Assembly (NCBI RefSeq): GCF_954871325.1
Contig: NC_088777.1
Span: 41,889,366 to 41,953,365, forward strand
Source: Gordionus sp. m RMFG-2023
Lineage: Eukaryota > Nematomorpha > Gordioida > Chordodea > Parachordodidae
DNA: 64,000 bases
Direction: 5' to 3'
This document shows positions 18,330-29,236 of the stretch, one piece after another. A program made the translations under genes and the position numbers. Position 1 is the first letter of the stretch; each line of letters starts with the position of its first letter. The notes below the pieces were generated by a model that saw only the letters and a program-made list of their open reading frames with translations, searched no databases and was not told the DNA's origin.

Positions 18330-18960
18330 TGATTAAGTTTTTAATTCAGATCAACCACAAAAGTTCTTCATATTTATTTTATTATACATTTTTGTTGTTA
18401 AATTTTATGCAGTCAAGATTATTAATCTAATTAATATTGAATCAATCAAGGTAAGTTAAGTTATATCTCTATTTTATGAAGAATATATGTCAATAGTACT
18501 AATTTCTTCATATAAATAATTGTAACTCTGCCCTGACCCTAGTGCGAAACATATTTTACATCAATAAATAAAATTAAGTCTATACTTTGTAAGTCTAAAT
18601 TGTACCATATTTCAAATTTTTTAGCCTGGATCTCCACAAATCAAATCTAAATAACATATAAAGGTAAAAAAAATAAATTTTATATTATTATTTATAAGGT
18701 ATTATATTTTGCTTCCTTTAAATAACAACGCACATACCAGATAAAAATCTATTATAGATGTAAAAAAAAAATTGACGAGGATCTGAATGAAATATCTTGA
18801 AGATGATCTGATACGTATTTTTCAAAAATAACGACCATTTTTAATAATTTCCCACTATTAAAATTTTATATAATAAATATAATACAATCCCCTCACCCTC
18901 CTCTGCTCCAGTTTGTGTTTAGCACAGCGAAAGCTGTGATAAGCAAAGCGCTCCTGTTTA
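18330..18960. repeat. Dispersed repeat, about 0.5 kb
   Basis: Shares segments with 28.46-28.99 kb (TTGTTAAATTTT…CTAATTAATATT) and with the pieces at 38.15-38.50 and 41.11-41.30 kb (ATCAATAAATAAAATTAAG, followed by ACTTTATAAATG/ACTTTGTAAGTC). No coding content recognised. Likely an old transposon. Confidence 0.5.
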
Positions 18961-19049
18961 ACTGATAAAAATTGTAAAAATGAATTATTATTAAATCGAA
19001 ATAAATTACATAAAATCTTTTTTTATATAATTTTATTTTTATTATCCAT

Positions 19050-19910
19050 GGGGAAATAAATTTTAAGTAACGAATAGCGCATTATTTTTTTGAATAGCGA
19101 GTAAGTCCATTTTTCACAAGGTAACCAGTAATGGTAACGCGGTCATTTTTTCAAACGTAACGAGTAACGCAAGTAATGTTTACAACACTATATAGAATGT
19201 TAAAATTGTTTAAATTCAATTTTTTAAATTGTAAAACCAAAGAAACTTGAAAATATTTTTTATCCTTTTTTGAGGCTATGTCCAAAATATCAAAAAATAT
19301 CATTAGCAAACTTTTGAAACCATATAGAAAAATATAAGCTTTTTTTAATAAAAAAATAAAAATAGGTCCAAAATATAATTCTAGAAAAACGATTCCATTA
19401 AAATTTTTATACTTCTGAAATTTTAAAATATTTCGAATTTTTTTGAAAAAGAATCTAAAAGAAGAAAACTTTTAGATTGGAGTTACTCAAAATAAATAAT
19501 TTTGGTTTTAAATAATGAATTTGAATTAGATCCCATATTTATGTTAGATACTATTTTTATTAGTGATTACATGTATATTACAATTAATTATAATATAAGA
19601 TATAAATCTATGGGCACAAAAACATGGCCATAGGACGGACAAAAGTGAGCCGAAAACGGTAAAAGAGGGAAATGAGAGCATACCCCCCCCCCATTAATTG
19701 AAAAATATTATACACATTTATTTAAACACCCGCTTTTGTAAAAAGCTAGTGACGCCCATAAAAAGAAAATTCATATATGAAATTTCGTATTTTTTAAGTA
19801 ACAAATAACGCGTTATTTTTCCTGAATATATGTTCCTTTTTACAAGGTAACTAGTAATGGTAACGTGTTATTTTTTAATTGTAACGAGTAACGCGTGTCT
19901 TTTTTAAAGT
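19050..19910. repeat. Two GTAACGAGTAACGC-type hAT MITE relics with a dispersed repeat between
   Basis: 19050-19190 and 19790-19910 carry alternating GTAACG/CGTTAC words (for example GTAACGAGTAACGC). The first ends in TTACAACACTATA, resembling a TAGTGTTGTAA end. A related patch is at 28340-28415. 19.27-19.40 kb holds the GTCCAAAATATAATTCTAG repeat. A C9 tract lies at about 19683. Confidence 0.5.
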
Positions 19911-21596
19911 TTAATAAATTTTTATAGCCTATTATAATTTTTAGGAATTATTTTTATGAATATTTATCTTATAAACAAGATCGTTCATATTCTGAATATG
20001 GAAGTGGCATATTATATTTTATAAAAATGGGGATTTATCGTCGGAAATGATTTTTCGCTAAATTTTATTAGTAAACAATTCCTATATACTTGGTTTTAGT
20101 TTTAATTAAACACAATTATAAACTCGTGCCAAAATGATGTTTTATGGTGTGCCTTTATTGTGAAGACTAAATTATTTTTAGATAATGTGTTCTAATTATG
20201 TGTTAATTGCAACAATAAAGTTTTGAGGTTTATATTTGATATTTGTCATTTTAACTCGGGTGGCTTTCCATATTACTCGGGGCCGTTGGTAAATAGTAAA
20301 AAGCACGACTTTCAGTCATAAATAGCACCCCTCCCCCAGTATAAAAGGGAGAAAATTCCAGTTTTATTTTATTTTTTAGTTTAATAATAATACAATTAGC
20401 TTAATCTTAAAATAAATAAAATTTTATTTCAAAAAAAAAGAAAAACATTTGCAACCCCGGTCTTCCCTATATGAGATTTAAAATAACGATAAAGGATGTA
20501 GCGGGAATGAAATATAACAATAACTTTTGAGAAAATTAATTAATATACGATAAATCTGATTTTTCTATTAACCAAATCTCTTCTATTTTTTGCATTATGG
20601 AATCATAACAGGAAATTTATTCCCATTTAATATAATTCTCTATCTACTCTAATCTGATTTATTTTAAAAAACAAAATATTATGGTATATAAATTATTGAC
20701 TCGTTTGAAAAGTTTTAAATTTTATTTAATATCGGAATTTCAACCACTATAGTAATAAATGTTTTCTTTTTCATAAATGAATTTAGATTCTACACAATTA
20801 AAGATATTAAGTTTCAGTAAACGTTATTGTTCCTATACTTTTCTGTGCAAGTCTGTTAATGATCAAAGTGTTAATTTTATATTACAGTCAATTCTAAAAG
20901 CATTTTTAAAAATCCATAGACATTTTTTGTTCGAATTATTATATTTAGATAATGGCTAAATGTTGGCTCAATCTTTAGTTGCCTGTCGAAGAAAATCCGT
21001 TAACATTAAGGCTTTTTCATTTATATTAGTTTCTTTCAAATTTGAGCTATCTTTTTAAGAAAAACCCCGAGGCCAAAGTGATAGTTTTCTTTAGTCTTAA
21101 ACTTGGTTTAGTCGGCTAAAAATTGGTTTAAACGGCTAAATGTTAAAAAATTCCTCTTCAGATTTTTCAAAAAAACCTCATTTTCCAGAAGGTGGAATTA
21201 TTAATTTAAAAAAATTATTTTAAGAAATTTTTGCAACAAGGAACAATTTATATATAATGTGAGTATTAATTTTGATTTTAGGTAAATCAATCATTTAAAA
21301 AATATATATTGTCATTTTTTTTCTTCAAATCATCAACTTTAAAAATAATATTTTCCAGTTTCGATTTTTCAAAATATTGATAAAAACAAAATGGTCCAAA
21401 AATTGTACCAAAAAATATAAACCTTAACAATTTATATAAATATCCACGGCAGATTTGTAGATTTCACAAGAGTAGGTGATTAATTATCCATTTATTAACA
21501 ATTAATTTCACGTTATCAAAAAAATTTATTTTTGAAAAGGATTGTTGCATATGGCATGATTTAAAGTTTCGTAATGATTGCAATCGAAATTATGCA
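19911..21596. other. AT-rich spacer upstream of the orphan membrane gene
   Basis: No element recognised with confidence. A 60-codon open frame at 20777-20959 lacks any family resemblance and is probably fortuitous. No TATA-plus-initiator arrangement could be singled out in such AT-rich DNA. Confidence 0.4.
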
Positions 21597-22865
21597 ATGT
21601 TGAATGAATTTCATCTCTTATTTTACCCATTTCTAATATTAGCTATTTTACTATTGGTAGTGGTTTCTGCGTTAGGCTTTTATTATTTGGCAAAATATTT
21701 TGGATACGATTACGAGTTGAGGTTAGTATTAGCCAAAGTTTTTCACTGCATAAAAGTCGATCCATACATGGACACCGATCAACTGGGTTTTGATGACATA
21801 GTTATTAAAAGATACAATAAAAATGGAAAAAAAAATAAGGATGGAACATCTAACTTTCAAAATATGATTCAGGATTACGAATATATTGGTAAAGATCAAA
21901 CTGCATTTTCACCTCATCTCAAACCTAAAATTAAACATTTAAGAAGGCTTTCTCAAAAACTTTTCCCGAAACAAAAAGTGGTGGTTAAATCAGATCAACT
22001 TAATTCAGAAACTCGAAGACACAAATTTATGTTAGACAATTATCGCATAAATAAAGATGATTTTCAAATTCTTTCGGATACCACCAGTTCTCCTATTAAA
22101 GTTGAGGAAAAATTACCGGTAATATTTCTACCTAAAAAAATCAAGCCTCTTTTTATTGAACCATTATTGAGCCCTCAAATTTTAAATACATTACAAGATG
22201 ATACCAAAGAAATTATTCCTAAAGTGCCCTCCCCGATTCGTAAGAAAACTGTCATTCCTTCTGCTCAAAAAACTGTAGAGACTGCATATAAGAATACGAA
22301 TCTTAAACCATCGACCTCCTTAGAAAGTGGTGAACCGAGTCCATTGGCTCTGGGAGTTTGTAAATCGTCAACTTCGCAGGAAAAATATCCTCCTGACAAG
22401 GATTACCTCGAATATTATGGCTATGACTATGATTCTCAGATAAAAAAGCCTCAAATTACCCAGCCTTTCGTTGACAAAAATATCGCAACCCCAATCAAGC
22501 GTATAAGAGATGAAGGCGATAAAAAGGTCAGGTTTATGTTACCTGGTAAAATACAAGAAATTTTACCTACAGATGAAGTTTCGGAGCATGAGTACACTTA
22601 TGTAGAAGAATATTCAAGTAATGGAAATGAAAACGAGGATCAAGGAAATGAAACTGGGGAAAATAAAGCCGACAATGAGGATACATCAAGTTATACATAC
22701 TCCTATGAATATGAAATTCCCTCTGGTAGTGCTAAATTGAGCAAGCCATCTTCTCCGCAAGTAAAATCTAAATTTAATCAGGTTCTTTCATTGCTGCCTC
22801 AGTTCTCCAATACGAATATTGATAGTAGAGGTGATCAATCTTCCCAATATGAGTATTATGAATAG
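21597..22865 (+). CDS. Orphan single-pass membrane protein with tyrosine-rich acidic tail
   Basis: An intact 422-codon single-exon gene. Residues about 6-34 (FLILAILLLVVVSALGFYYL within them) form one strong hydrophobic helix; basic residues follow further along (KVFHCIKVD…KNGKKNK), so the long C-terminal part is probably cytoplasmic. The tail is Ser/Pro/Lys-rich and disordered-looking, with four Tyr-rich acidic patches: DYLEYYGYDYDS (about residues 268-279), HEYTYVEEYSS (about 330), SYTYSYEYEIPSG (about 365) and the C-terminal SQYEYYE. KKVRF at residues 309-313 fits the RVxF class of PP1-docking motifs. Repeated SP sites (for example SSPIKV, SPIRKK) could be phosphorylated. I recognise no family. 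The start is the first in-frame ATG and directly precedes the hydrophobic helix; an out-of-frame ATG lies 4 bases upstream. The even codon use over 422 codons in AT-rich DNA argues for a real gene. Extra upstream exons cannot be excluded. Confidence 0.85.
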   Translation: MLNEFHLLFYPFLILAILLLVVVSALGFYYLAKYFGYDYELRLVLAKVFHCIKVDPYMDTDQLGFDDIVIKRYNKNGKKNKDGTSNFQNMIQDYEYIGKDQTAFSPHLKPKIKHLRRLSQKLFPKQKVVVKSDQLNSETRRHKFMLDNYRINKDDFQILSDTTSSPIKVEEKLPVIFLPKKIKPLFIEPLLSPQILNTLQDDTKEIIPKVPSPIRKKTVIPSAQKTVETAYKNTNLKPSTSLESGEPSPLALGVCKSSTSQEKYPPDKDYLEYYGYDYDSQIKKPQITQPFVDKNIATPIKRIRDEGDKKVRFMLPGKIQEILPTDEVSEHEYTYVEEYSSNGNENEDQGNETGENKADNEDTSSYTYSYEYEIPSGSAKLSKPSSPQVKSKFNQVLSLLPQFSNTNIDSRGDQSSQYEYYE

Positions 22866-22886
22866 GCAAATGTTTTATGAGTGTAT

Positions 22887-22892
22887 AATAAA
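22887..22892 (+). promoter_or_regulatory. Polyadenylation signal AATAAA of the orphan gene
   Basis: AATAAA 22 bp after the TAG at 22863-22865, followed by a T-rich stretch at about 22903. Position fits a short 3' UTR. Confidence 0.6.
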
Positions 22893-24120
22893 TTTGATTG
22901 GTTTTTTTTGATTAGGTAAATAAATGTTTTTCTACGTTTGTTGAAGTTTTTAAATATATTTTAAAAAGCTTAACTATTTCTAGTAAATTGAGTTGTATAT
23001 AATATTAATCTGATTTTAAAGAATAAAATGTAACCTCTTTATATTCAGGTTAATGGACCTTTCCTATGGTAGACTAAATTTTGTCATTAATAAGTTTTCG
23101 TTTGAGAGAAACTTATTATAAAATTTAATTTTATTCGATTTTTTGATTGGTTGAAGTCCTATATTCTTTGTAGATCAGTGATGTGTTACTTCTTTTGCAT
23201 TGTGGTTACATTAAAAGGGGTATCAATTCAATTGAAACTGTATAAGTTAATCTTTAATTTTAAATTCAGTAAATCTAAGAGAAAGTATTAGTTTTATACA
23301 TCGATGTAACCAAGTATTTATGTAAAAAAATTGAAGGTATTTTCCAGTGATTTTATTTTTATTACTTATTTGTTCATGTAAAATTGGAAAATTTCTTCTC
23401 ATCACCATTTTTATTTTATTTATTTTTTCTTTTACTAATTTTAACAGTTTCCTGAAACATAAAATAACGGCTCGATTTGAGCCGATTTTTAAATACAGTT
23501 AACTCAATATTTTATCCAGGAAAATATTATACAAGCATAAAGATTTTGCCCATAGTGGCACAAAGATTTGGAGACCATTAGCAAAATTTCGAGAATTAGG
23601 CAATATTTTTCTGACTAAAATATTGAATTAGCCATATACGTTCAAATTGAGCGTTCCATGCTAGATAAATTGTTATTTTAAAAAATTAATAAATGGATGA
23701 AAATTGTGACTTCCAATCTTTTAAAATTATAATTGACCGTTTTAAAAACTACGTGAAAGATGCAAAATCGGACAAGCACATAAAGAGATTAATTGACAAA
23801 AGTATTATTAACTAAAAAATGTTATTTTTCTGAGTATTTCATTCTTTTTAGATTGATATCGTTTGAAATTTACCAATTTTGTTTGAATGTTATACAAAAT
23901 TTTGCTTAAAATAAAATTTTTAATTATACATATAAATGGCAAGATTATCAAATGGGTATCAATTATTAGCTTAAAAAAGCAACAATAATCAAATTTATAC
24001 TAGTTTATAAAAAAAATTCTAATTTTAAATGGATACAAAAAATATTACATCAAACAAGATGTTTATATAATTTTCACAAAAAAAAATTGTAAAAAAATTA
24101 CATATTTTTTTAAAAATCTT
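22893..24120. other. Spacer with a non-autonomous copy of the 13-17 kb hAT family
   Basis: About 23465-23600 matches the hAT arms at 13.2 and 16.8 kb (GGCTCGATTTGAGCCG, TTTATCCAGGAAAATATTAT, then a stretch like GATAGATGTCCAAACTTT). The rest is AT-rich without recognised content. Confidence 0.5.
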
Positions 24121-26906
24121 TCATGTGACAATAGGTTCCTTTTGAATTTCATTACTTTCTTCTGTCGTGGGATTGTTCTCTTCTTCGCTTTCCATCATAC
24201 CCTCATCTCCAAAATCTTCAAAAGTTTCCCCTGATTTAGGGAAAGCATTTCGATTAGATTCCTAATTAAATAAAATGAAAGAAAATTAACTTTAAAAATT
24301 GTTAAGGATAGGTATAGTCTTCTTTTTGATTAACAGTCCATAAAAAGATTCTTAGCCCAAATAATATTACCCAAAGTCTGTAAATTTGGCTAATAGATGT
24401 CCAAACTCCAGCTATCTATGAGCAAAATCTCCAGGCTTGCGTAATATATTTTGGTCAAAATTGAAAAACATGTTTTTAAAAATTGACTAAATTGAGTGAT
24501 AATGAAAGTTAAATTTGCACACCTATTTTGAAAATGGCATTAAATCTAGAGCCATGCATCTAATTTATTTTTAGCCTGATTGGTATAATTTATTTTTTTG
24601 AATATCTAATTAGTACCCTACTTGAAAATGAAAAATTTTGGGTTTTTATTATTTAGAAATAAAAATAACATTATAAAAATAATTGTATATTTAAAAAAAT
24701 TATTTTAAATGGTGATGTAATTCCTAATAAAATAATTTAGCATTTTTGTTGAGATTTGAGTTTAAATAAAAATATATGGATTTCAACTGAGAATGTGGGA
24801 ACTCTTTAGACCTTATGTGCTATAATAATAAAAAATGTTCAAGCTTACTATAGGAGGCATTTGGGCCATTTTGTCAAAGATCTTTGCATACAATTGTTTT
24901 TCTTTTTGTAATTGTAACTTTTTTTGCTGTTTTGAAATGGCAATTTGATTTTGGGCAGCTTTGTTATTGGGGTCAATCTCAAGTACTTTCTGAAAACAGG
25001 AGATGGCATCATCGTAATTGGTTAAAACTGTGTGGGACTAATATATTATAAAATAATATAGTGATATCATGATGGTTAGTTTATATTAAAGCATAAATAT
25101 AGTTTGAAATAATTTTAAAACAGTTTGTTAAAAACAATTTGTATGTATAAAAAAATTTACAATATTTTTATGTAAGCTTAAAAAAATTTAAATAGCCATT
25201 TGAAAAAAATGTAATTTAACCCTAGCAATAATATCATCAACTGATGTTAAAAGCAATAAAATTGTTTTTTCTTTTTTTAAATGCCTTATTTTCTACTAAA
25301 AAAAATTATAATAGATTTTGTTCTGAATTTTTAAAAGTTTTAAGTCTAAATAGTAGTGTTGTTATTTGGGTCAGTTTTTCAAATTGCCCAATTAAACTGA
25401 AAATATTATTATGTAACTATCAAGATTTTGCAAATATCCAAGCATTTCTATCAGCTATGAGCAAAATCTTTAGGCTTACATAATGTCATTTTGGTCTATA
25501 ATTTTAATCGGGCTACTTTTTAAAATTGACCTGAATTGGGCTTTTTTACAAAACTATTAAATAGTCCTATTCAAAAATAAATAAAATAAATAATAAATTT
25601 GCATTTGATATGTATTATTCATTTTTGAGTATCTAGATATACATTATATCTGGTTAATATGAATCAAAATTAAATAATACCATTCCTTTTCTAAAATAAG
25701 CCTTTTCTGATTTTGGGTCTGTTTCCAATACCTTATCACAAAATTCAATGCATTTGTTATGATCCCCTAACTTCAGATAGCACATTGCAAGATTATTATT
25801 TGCAGCTTCTTTCAACTATAAAAATTATCTTAAATAATTCATTTAAAAAAATACTTTATTTAATTTTTCTAGCTGTTCATCTTTTGCATCTGGTTCATAT
25901 TGCAAATAATCATTGATTTTTTTATAGCATGACAGTGCTTTTTTATATTTTCCATCCTAATAAATTGATTAATTTTAAAAGGTTTATAACTTTACTTTGA
26001 AAAATTTTCCCCCCTTATCTTTTAAAAATGATGATTGTTCAAGTTTTTCAGACAAATCCATTTCCCAGCTCTCCTTGGCCTAAAAAAGATATACTGACTT
26101 TTTATATTTTTTTGTTACTTTTTCAAAATCATTCAAAATAATTTCATAAATTAATTTTGAATTTGAAGGAATGTTATATTTGGGGTAACCAGCCTTGCCA
26201 TATGCATATATTGAGGAAATTGTCAGGCGTGATTTTTCACCCTTTTTCATTTTTTTTAAAGCATATTCTATCCCTTCAACTACCATCCCACTATCATCTA
26301 AAGTGATTTCTAAATCTTCATCTTGAAATATTGTGTCTTGACATCTACCCTTGATGTGAACTAAATAATAATAAAATTAAATTTTAATTTATGTTGAAAT
26401 AACTTTTAACAAGTGCTCCTTCATTTGGTGTATTATAGCCTTCTCCTTTTTCTAAAACTGATTTTAGAATACCGCCATCTTTATTGGGAGATATATCTTC
26501 AGGCTTAAAATCTAGTAATTCAATTTCAAACTGTAATGTAGCATCTGCTGGTATTGATGGCGGACTTCCAGCCTTACCATAAGCATAATCTGATTTGCAT
26601 GTTATTAAAGCTAACTCGCCTTTTTTCATCGTTTTTACTGCGATATCCCACCCTTTAATCACCTCACCTATTAGTAAATATTATTAATGTACCAAAGTAT
26701 AGTTATTAACCTTTTCCTAGAGTGAACTCAAATGGTGTTCCGCGTTCCCTACTAGAATCAAATTGTTTTCCATCTAAAAGAGTACCTACATAATGAACAA
26801 AAACTTTGTCTCCTTCGGCAGGTCCATCTTCAGAGCCTTCCTTTATAATTAGTTTAGTTACTCCGTTATCTTTATTTTCAGAAATATCTAAAATAGGATT
26901 TGACAT
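24121..26906 (-). CDS. FKBP4: FKBP52-type immunophilin: two FKBP domains plus TPR
   Basis: Eight exons on the minus strand: 26711-26906, 26404-26667, 26119-26360, 25996-26079, 25855-25956, 25681-25815, 24849-25037, 24121-24261. All have GT-AG borders and consistent phases; total 450 aa (human FKBP4: 459). Domain 1 (about 25-140) has [27 protein letters not shown] and [13 protein letters not shown], so the Tyr, Phe-Asp, Trp and Phe residues of the proline-isomerase pocket are intact. Domain 2 (about 145-255) has FQDED and EGIEYAL where the pocket Phe-Asp and Trp should be, so it is probably inactive, as in FKBP52. Three TPRs follow, including [13 protein letters not shown] and KAYFRKG, which carry the carboxylate-clamp residues that bind the Hsp90 MEEVD tail. 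A basic [16 protein letters not shown] helix and an acidic tail end the protein. It is a cytosolic Hsp90 co-chaperone. FKBP4 versus FKBP5 cannot be separated outside vertebrates. Confidence 0.95.
24330..24500. repeat. Second hAT-derived repeat in an FKBP intron
   Basis: TAGATGTCCAAACTCCAGCT and TATGAGCAAAATCTCCAGGC match the interior of the hAT family seen at 13.2, 16.8, 23.5 and 25.4 kb. Ends not resolved. Confidence 0.55.
25354..25556. mobile_element. hAT MITE in an FKBP intron
   Basis: Starts TAGTGTTGTTATTTGGG and ends …ACAAAACTA. Flanks CTAAATAG (25346-25353) and TTAAATAG (25557-25564) match at 7 of 8 bases. The interior resembles the 13-17 kb hAT arms (TATCAGCTATGAGCAAAATC and so on). 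It is a deletion derivative of that family. Confidence 0.7.
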
Positions 26907-27056
26907 TTTAAAATCAATAAAAAGAAATTTCGAGAATAAAATTTTGTGAAGTTATAAAAAATATGATCGACATTTAGGCATTCATTTAAAATATTATAAT
27001 AAAAGAAAAAGAAGAATGCATCTATATAATTTAATAATAATGTTTAAGAAATAAAC

Positions 27057-27212
27057 TCACAAATATAAATTTAAATCTTTCACTTGTGTCTCCCATCTTT
27101 CCTCTAACCCAAACATTGATCCGATCATAACAGCCGAAAAGTCATTAATTAGAAAGTACCTCGACTTCCCATATTTTAACTTTATCCCAAAAGTTATTTC
27201 CACTAATGAGCC
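27057..27212 (-). CDS. Possible last exon of an unrecognised gene
   Basis: Minus-strand open segment of 51 codons: GSLVEITFGIKLKYGKSRYF, then LINDFSAVMIGSMFGLEERW, ending …KDLNLYL and TGA (27057-27059). It is preceded by a usable acceptor (CTAAG at about 27213) and has no start codon of its own. Codon use is coding-like compared with the neighbourhood. It ends 150 bp upstream of the FKBP start codon, so if real the two genes are tightly packed on the same strand. I recognise no family. An open plus-strand frame over the same bases also exists, which lowers confidence. Confidence 0.35.
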   Translation of the reverse strand, partial: GSLVEITFGIKLKYGKSRYFLINDFSAVMIGSMFGLEERWETQVKDLNLYL

Positions 27213-27616
27213 CTTAGATCACCTAGGTTATAATTATTTTTAAATTTTTAAGGCAAAAAAAATTTCTCCAATTAATGGGGATATTTGATCGTCTTTTAAA
27301 TGTTAGAATCAACTCTCAAATCGCCGTGTTACATGGCAACTGTTTTAGTTTCCCTGGATCTCAATGATGGCAAGTATTTATCCACCCCTCCCCCTCCATG
27401 TTTATAAATTATTTTATTTGTCTTGTTTAAATTGATTACGGGTTTTTTGCATATTATTTTCATATAGTTTTATGCTTATAATTTTTAATATTTAATAAAT
27501 AAAAAACATTACAAACTTTTTTAAAAAAAGCAATATTCATGATTTAATCTAATTACTATATTTTATTTATCTTATTTTATTATTATTATTATCTTAATAA
27601 AATTATTTTTTTTTCT
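27213..27616. other. Spacer between the exon-like islands, with a possible short coding patch
   Basis: 27300-27372 has an ATG-initiated plus-strand frame, MLESTLKSPCYMATVLVSLD, followed by LNDGK and a possible donor (AA|GTATTT). The opposite strand is also partly open. Neither can be supported as a gene. The rest is AT-rich. Confidence 0.25.
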
Positions 27617-27751
27617 TGTGCTAAAATTTTTTATTTATTGACCTCACCTAATGTATTTTTATTAGTGCTGTTAAGTAAAGTCAAAATAGTAACATTGTTA
27701 TCAACTTCGTTAGCTTTTTTGAAAAAAGGAACTCCATTCTTTACCTTGTTC
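27617..27751 (-). CDS. Possible internal exon next to a MITE
   Basis: The minus-strand frame reads KVKNGVPFFKKANEVDNN, then VTILTLLNSTNKNTLGEVNK and stop; a good donor (TTAG|GTGAGG) lies just before the stop. Its upstream edge coincides with the MITE at 27752-28331, whose end contributes CATATAG, a possible splice acceptor. Before the insertion the site would have read CTAGAAGAAGGTAAAG, also a possible acceptor. Unknown protein; may belong with 27057-27212 and 29062-29236. Confidence 0.3.
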
Positions 27752-28331
27752 CAGCGCCTATATGACAAGATTTTCACTTGGTGCAAACTCCCCTCAAAAA
27801 CCTATGCTTACCACCCTGAAAAATTTCCACCTCCTTCGGCGCCGATGTTTTTCCATTATTACTTACAACTTTTTAATTATAATGGTACTCCTTTCAAAGT
27901 TTAAAAAGAATAATTTCATTTATTATATCTCTCATTACCAACTATCAAAATATTGTGAATATAAAGGAGTTATTTTTTAGATCATGAATCAAAACCCACT
28001 CATTTAAAATGAATGCATTATTATAGCACTATAAGTTTGCTGAGAACGTCTAACCCTTTTAAATTACATTTAAAAGAATAGCAAAACGTTTTATTTGGGA
28101 AAATAATGTCTATTTTGCAATATCATTTAATAGATCTATAATAATAATAATAATTTTTGCAGTTGTATATTTTGTCCTATTTTATCTCCAAAATTTAAAA
28201 TATAATCCCCCCCCCCCCAAAAAAAAAATTATCCTATCCTATTAGATACGCCTCTGCCTCCTACCCCCTTTAAGAAAAATTAAATGCAAACTGTTCCTAC
28301 CCCCCCCCCTCCCCCGGTAATGTAGACGCTG
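27752..28331. mobile_element. hAT MITE, CAGCGTCTACATGA family, copy 1
   Basis: Starts CAGCGCCTATATGACA and ends TGTAGACGCTG. Flanks CCTTGTTC (27744-27751) and CCTTCTTC (28332-28339) match at 7 of 8 bases. It is colinear with the copy at 37504-38065 (shared markers TTCACTTGGTGCAAACTCCC, TTCGGCG, GATGCAAACTGTTCCTACCC-like near the right end). It contains C12 at 28207-28218 and other C runs. No coding capacity. Confidence 0.85.
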
Positions 28332-28990
28332 CCTTCTTCTAGATAACAAGTAACGGTAACGCGTCTCTTTTTTTTGAGTAACTGTAAAACAACACGTTAC
28401 TCATTATTTTTCCTTAAAAAATATAAAAAAAGAAAAACATTATAAAATTACTATTATTTATTTTTTAATATAAATTATTTAAGCCAAGTTTTTAATTCAT
28501 ATCAACCACTATTCCTTCATTTTGAATTCTCGTTGTTAAATTTTCAGATGTTATCTAATTAATATTCCATCAAAATTCAAAGTAAATGTTAATAATAAGT
28601 TATACAGCTGAAAATAAATCCGATACTGTTAACTTTATTAAATCCAAATTAAAGGAAAGAAAAATTAATTTTTACCTAACATGGCTGGCTTGCCATAGAA
28701 AATCAATCCGATAGCAAAAAGAATAACTTTATTAAATCCAAATTAAAGGAAAGGAAAAAAATATTGGTTAATTTTTGCCTAACATGGCTTCTTTTATACT
28801 TTATAATTCAATAAATACATAATTCTAGAAAATAAAAATAATATCACTCATCCTGAATCTCACAATCTAAAGTCAAATCAATACGCCTGTGTTAACAAAC
28901 CAGATTATTGCGCATTATAAAAATACAATGAATTTACAAACAAACAAAATATATACCAATCTAACAATAAAAAAACACTAATTATGACAT
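28332..28990. repeat. Dispersed repeat with an internal duplication
   Basis: 28340-28415 is a GTAACG-word hAT relic. 28600-28990 matches 38.20-38.47 kb (AATAAATCCGATAC, TTATTAAATCCAAATTAAA, ATGGCTTCTTTTATACTTTA). Within it a block of about 110 bp from TTTATTAAATCCAAATTAAAG is repeated twice in tandem (about 28630 and 28727). Confidence 0.6.
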
Positions 28991-29061
28991 CTCTCCCCCT
29001 TATAGATAACCGAATTGTCCCTGCTTTTGAACGTTGCATTACTCCCTTCCATACGTTTTAC

Positions 29062-29236
29062 CATAGTAGTTGTTTTAAGTGGACTACTTGATCGTAGCAA
29101 TATTTCCACGATCCTTTTACTTCTTTCGATAAGTCAACAGAACGGGGTAGTTTGTATTTTACCATGACCATACAATGAGATTCTTCGTCCATAAAAATAC
29201 CTAAAACCCTGACATAATACCCCAAATCTCCCTTAT
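29062..29236 (-). CDS. Possible exon of an unrecognised gene
   Basis: Minus-strand open segment reading GDLGYYVRVLGIFMDEESHC, then MVMVKYKLPRSVDLSKEVKG and SWKYCYDQVVHLKQLL. A plausible acceptor precedes it (ATAAG) and a good donor follows (CTATG|GTAAAA); without splicing it stops at TGG TAA. Its base composition is clearly less AT-rich than the flanks. No family recognised. It could belong to the same minus-strand gene as the islands at 27.6 and 27.06 kb. Confidence 0.35.

Noticed and set aside
25038-25680. Coding frames in the FKBP introns (for example 25244-25483)
   Set aside because: They fall in a hAT MITE and intron between well-supported FKBP exons on the other strand.
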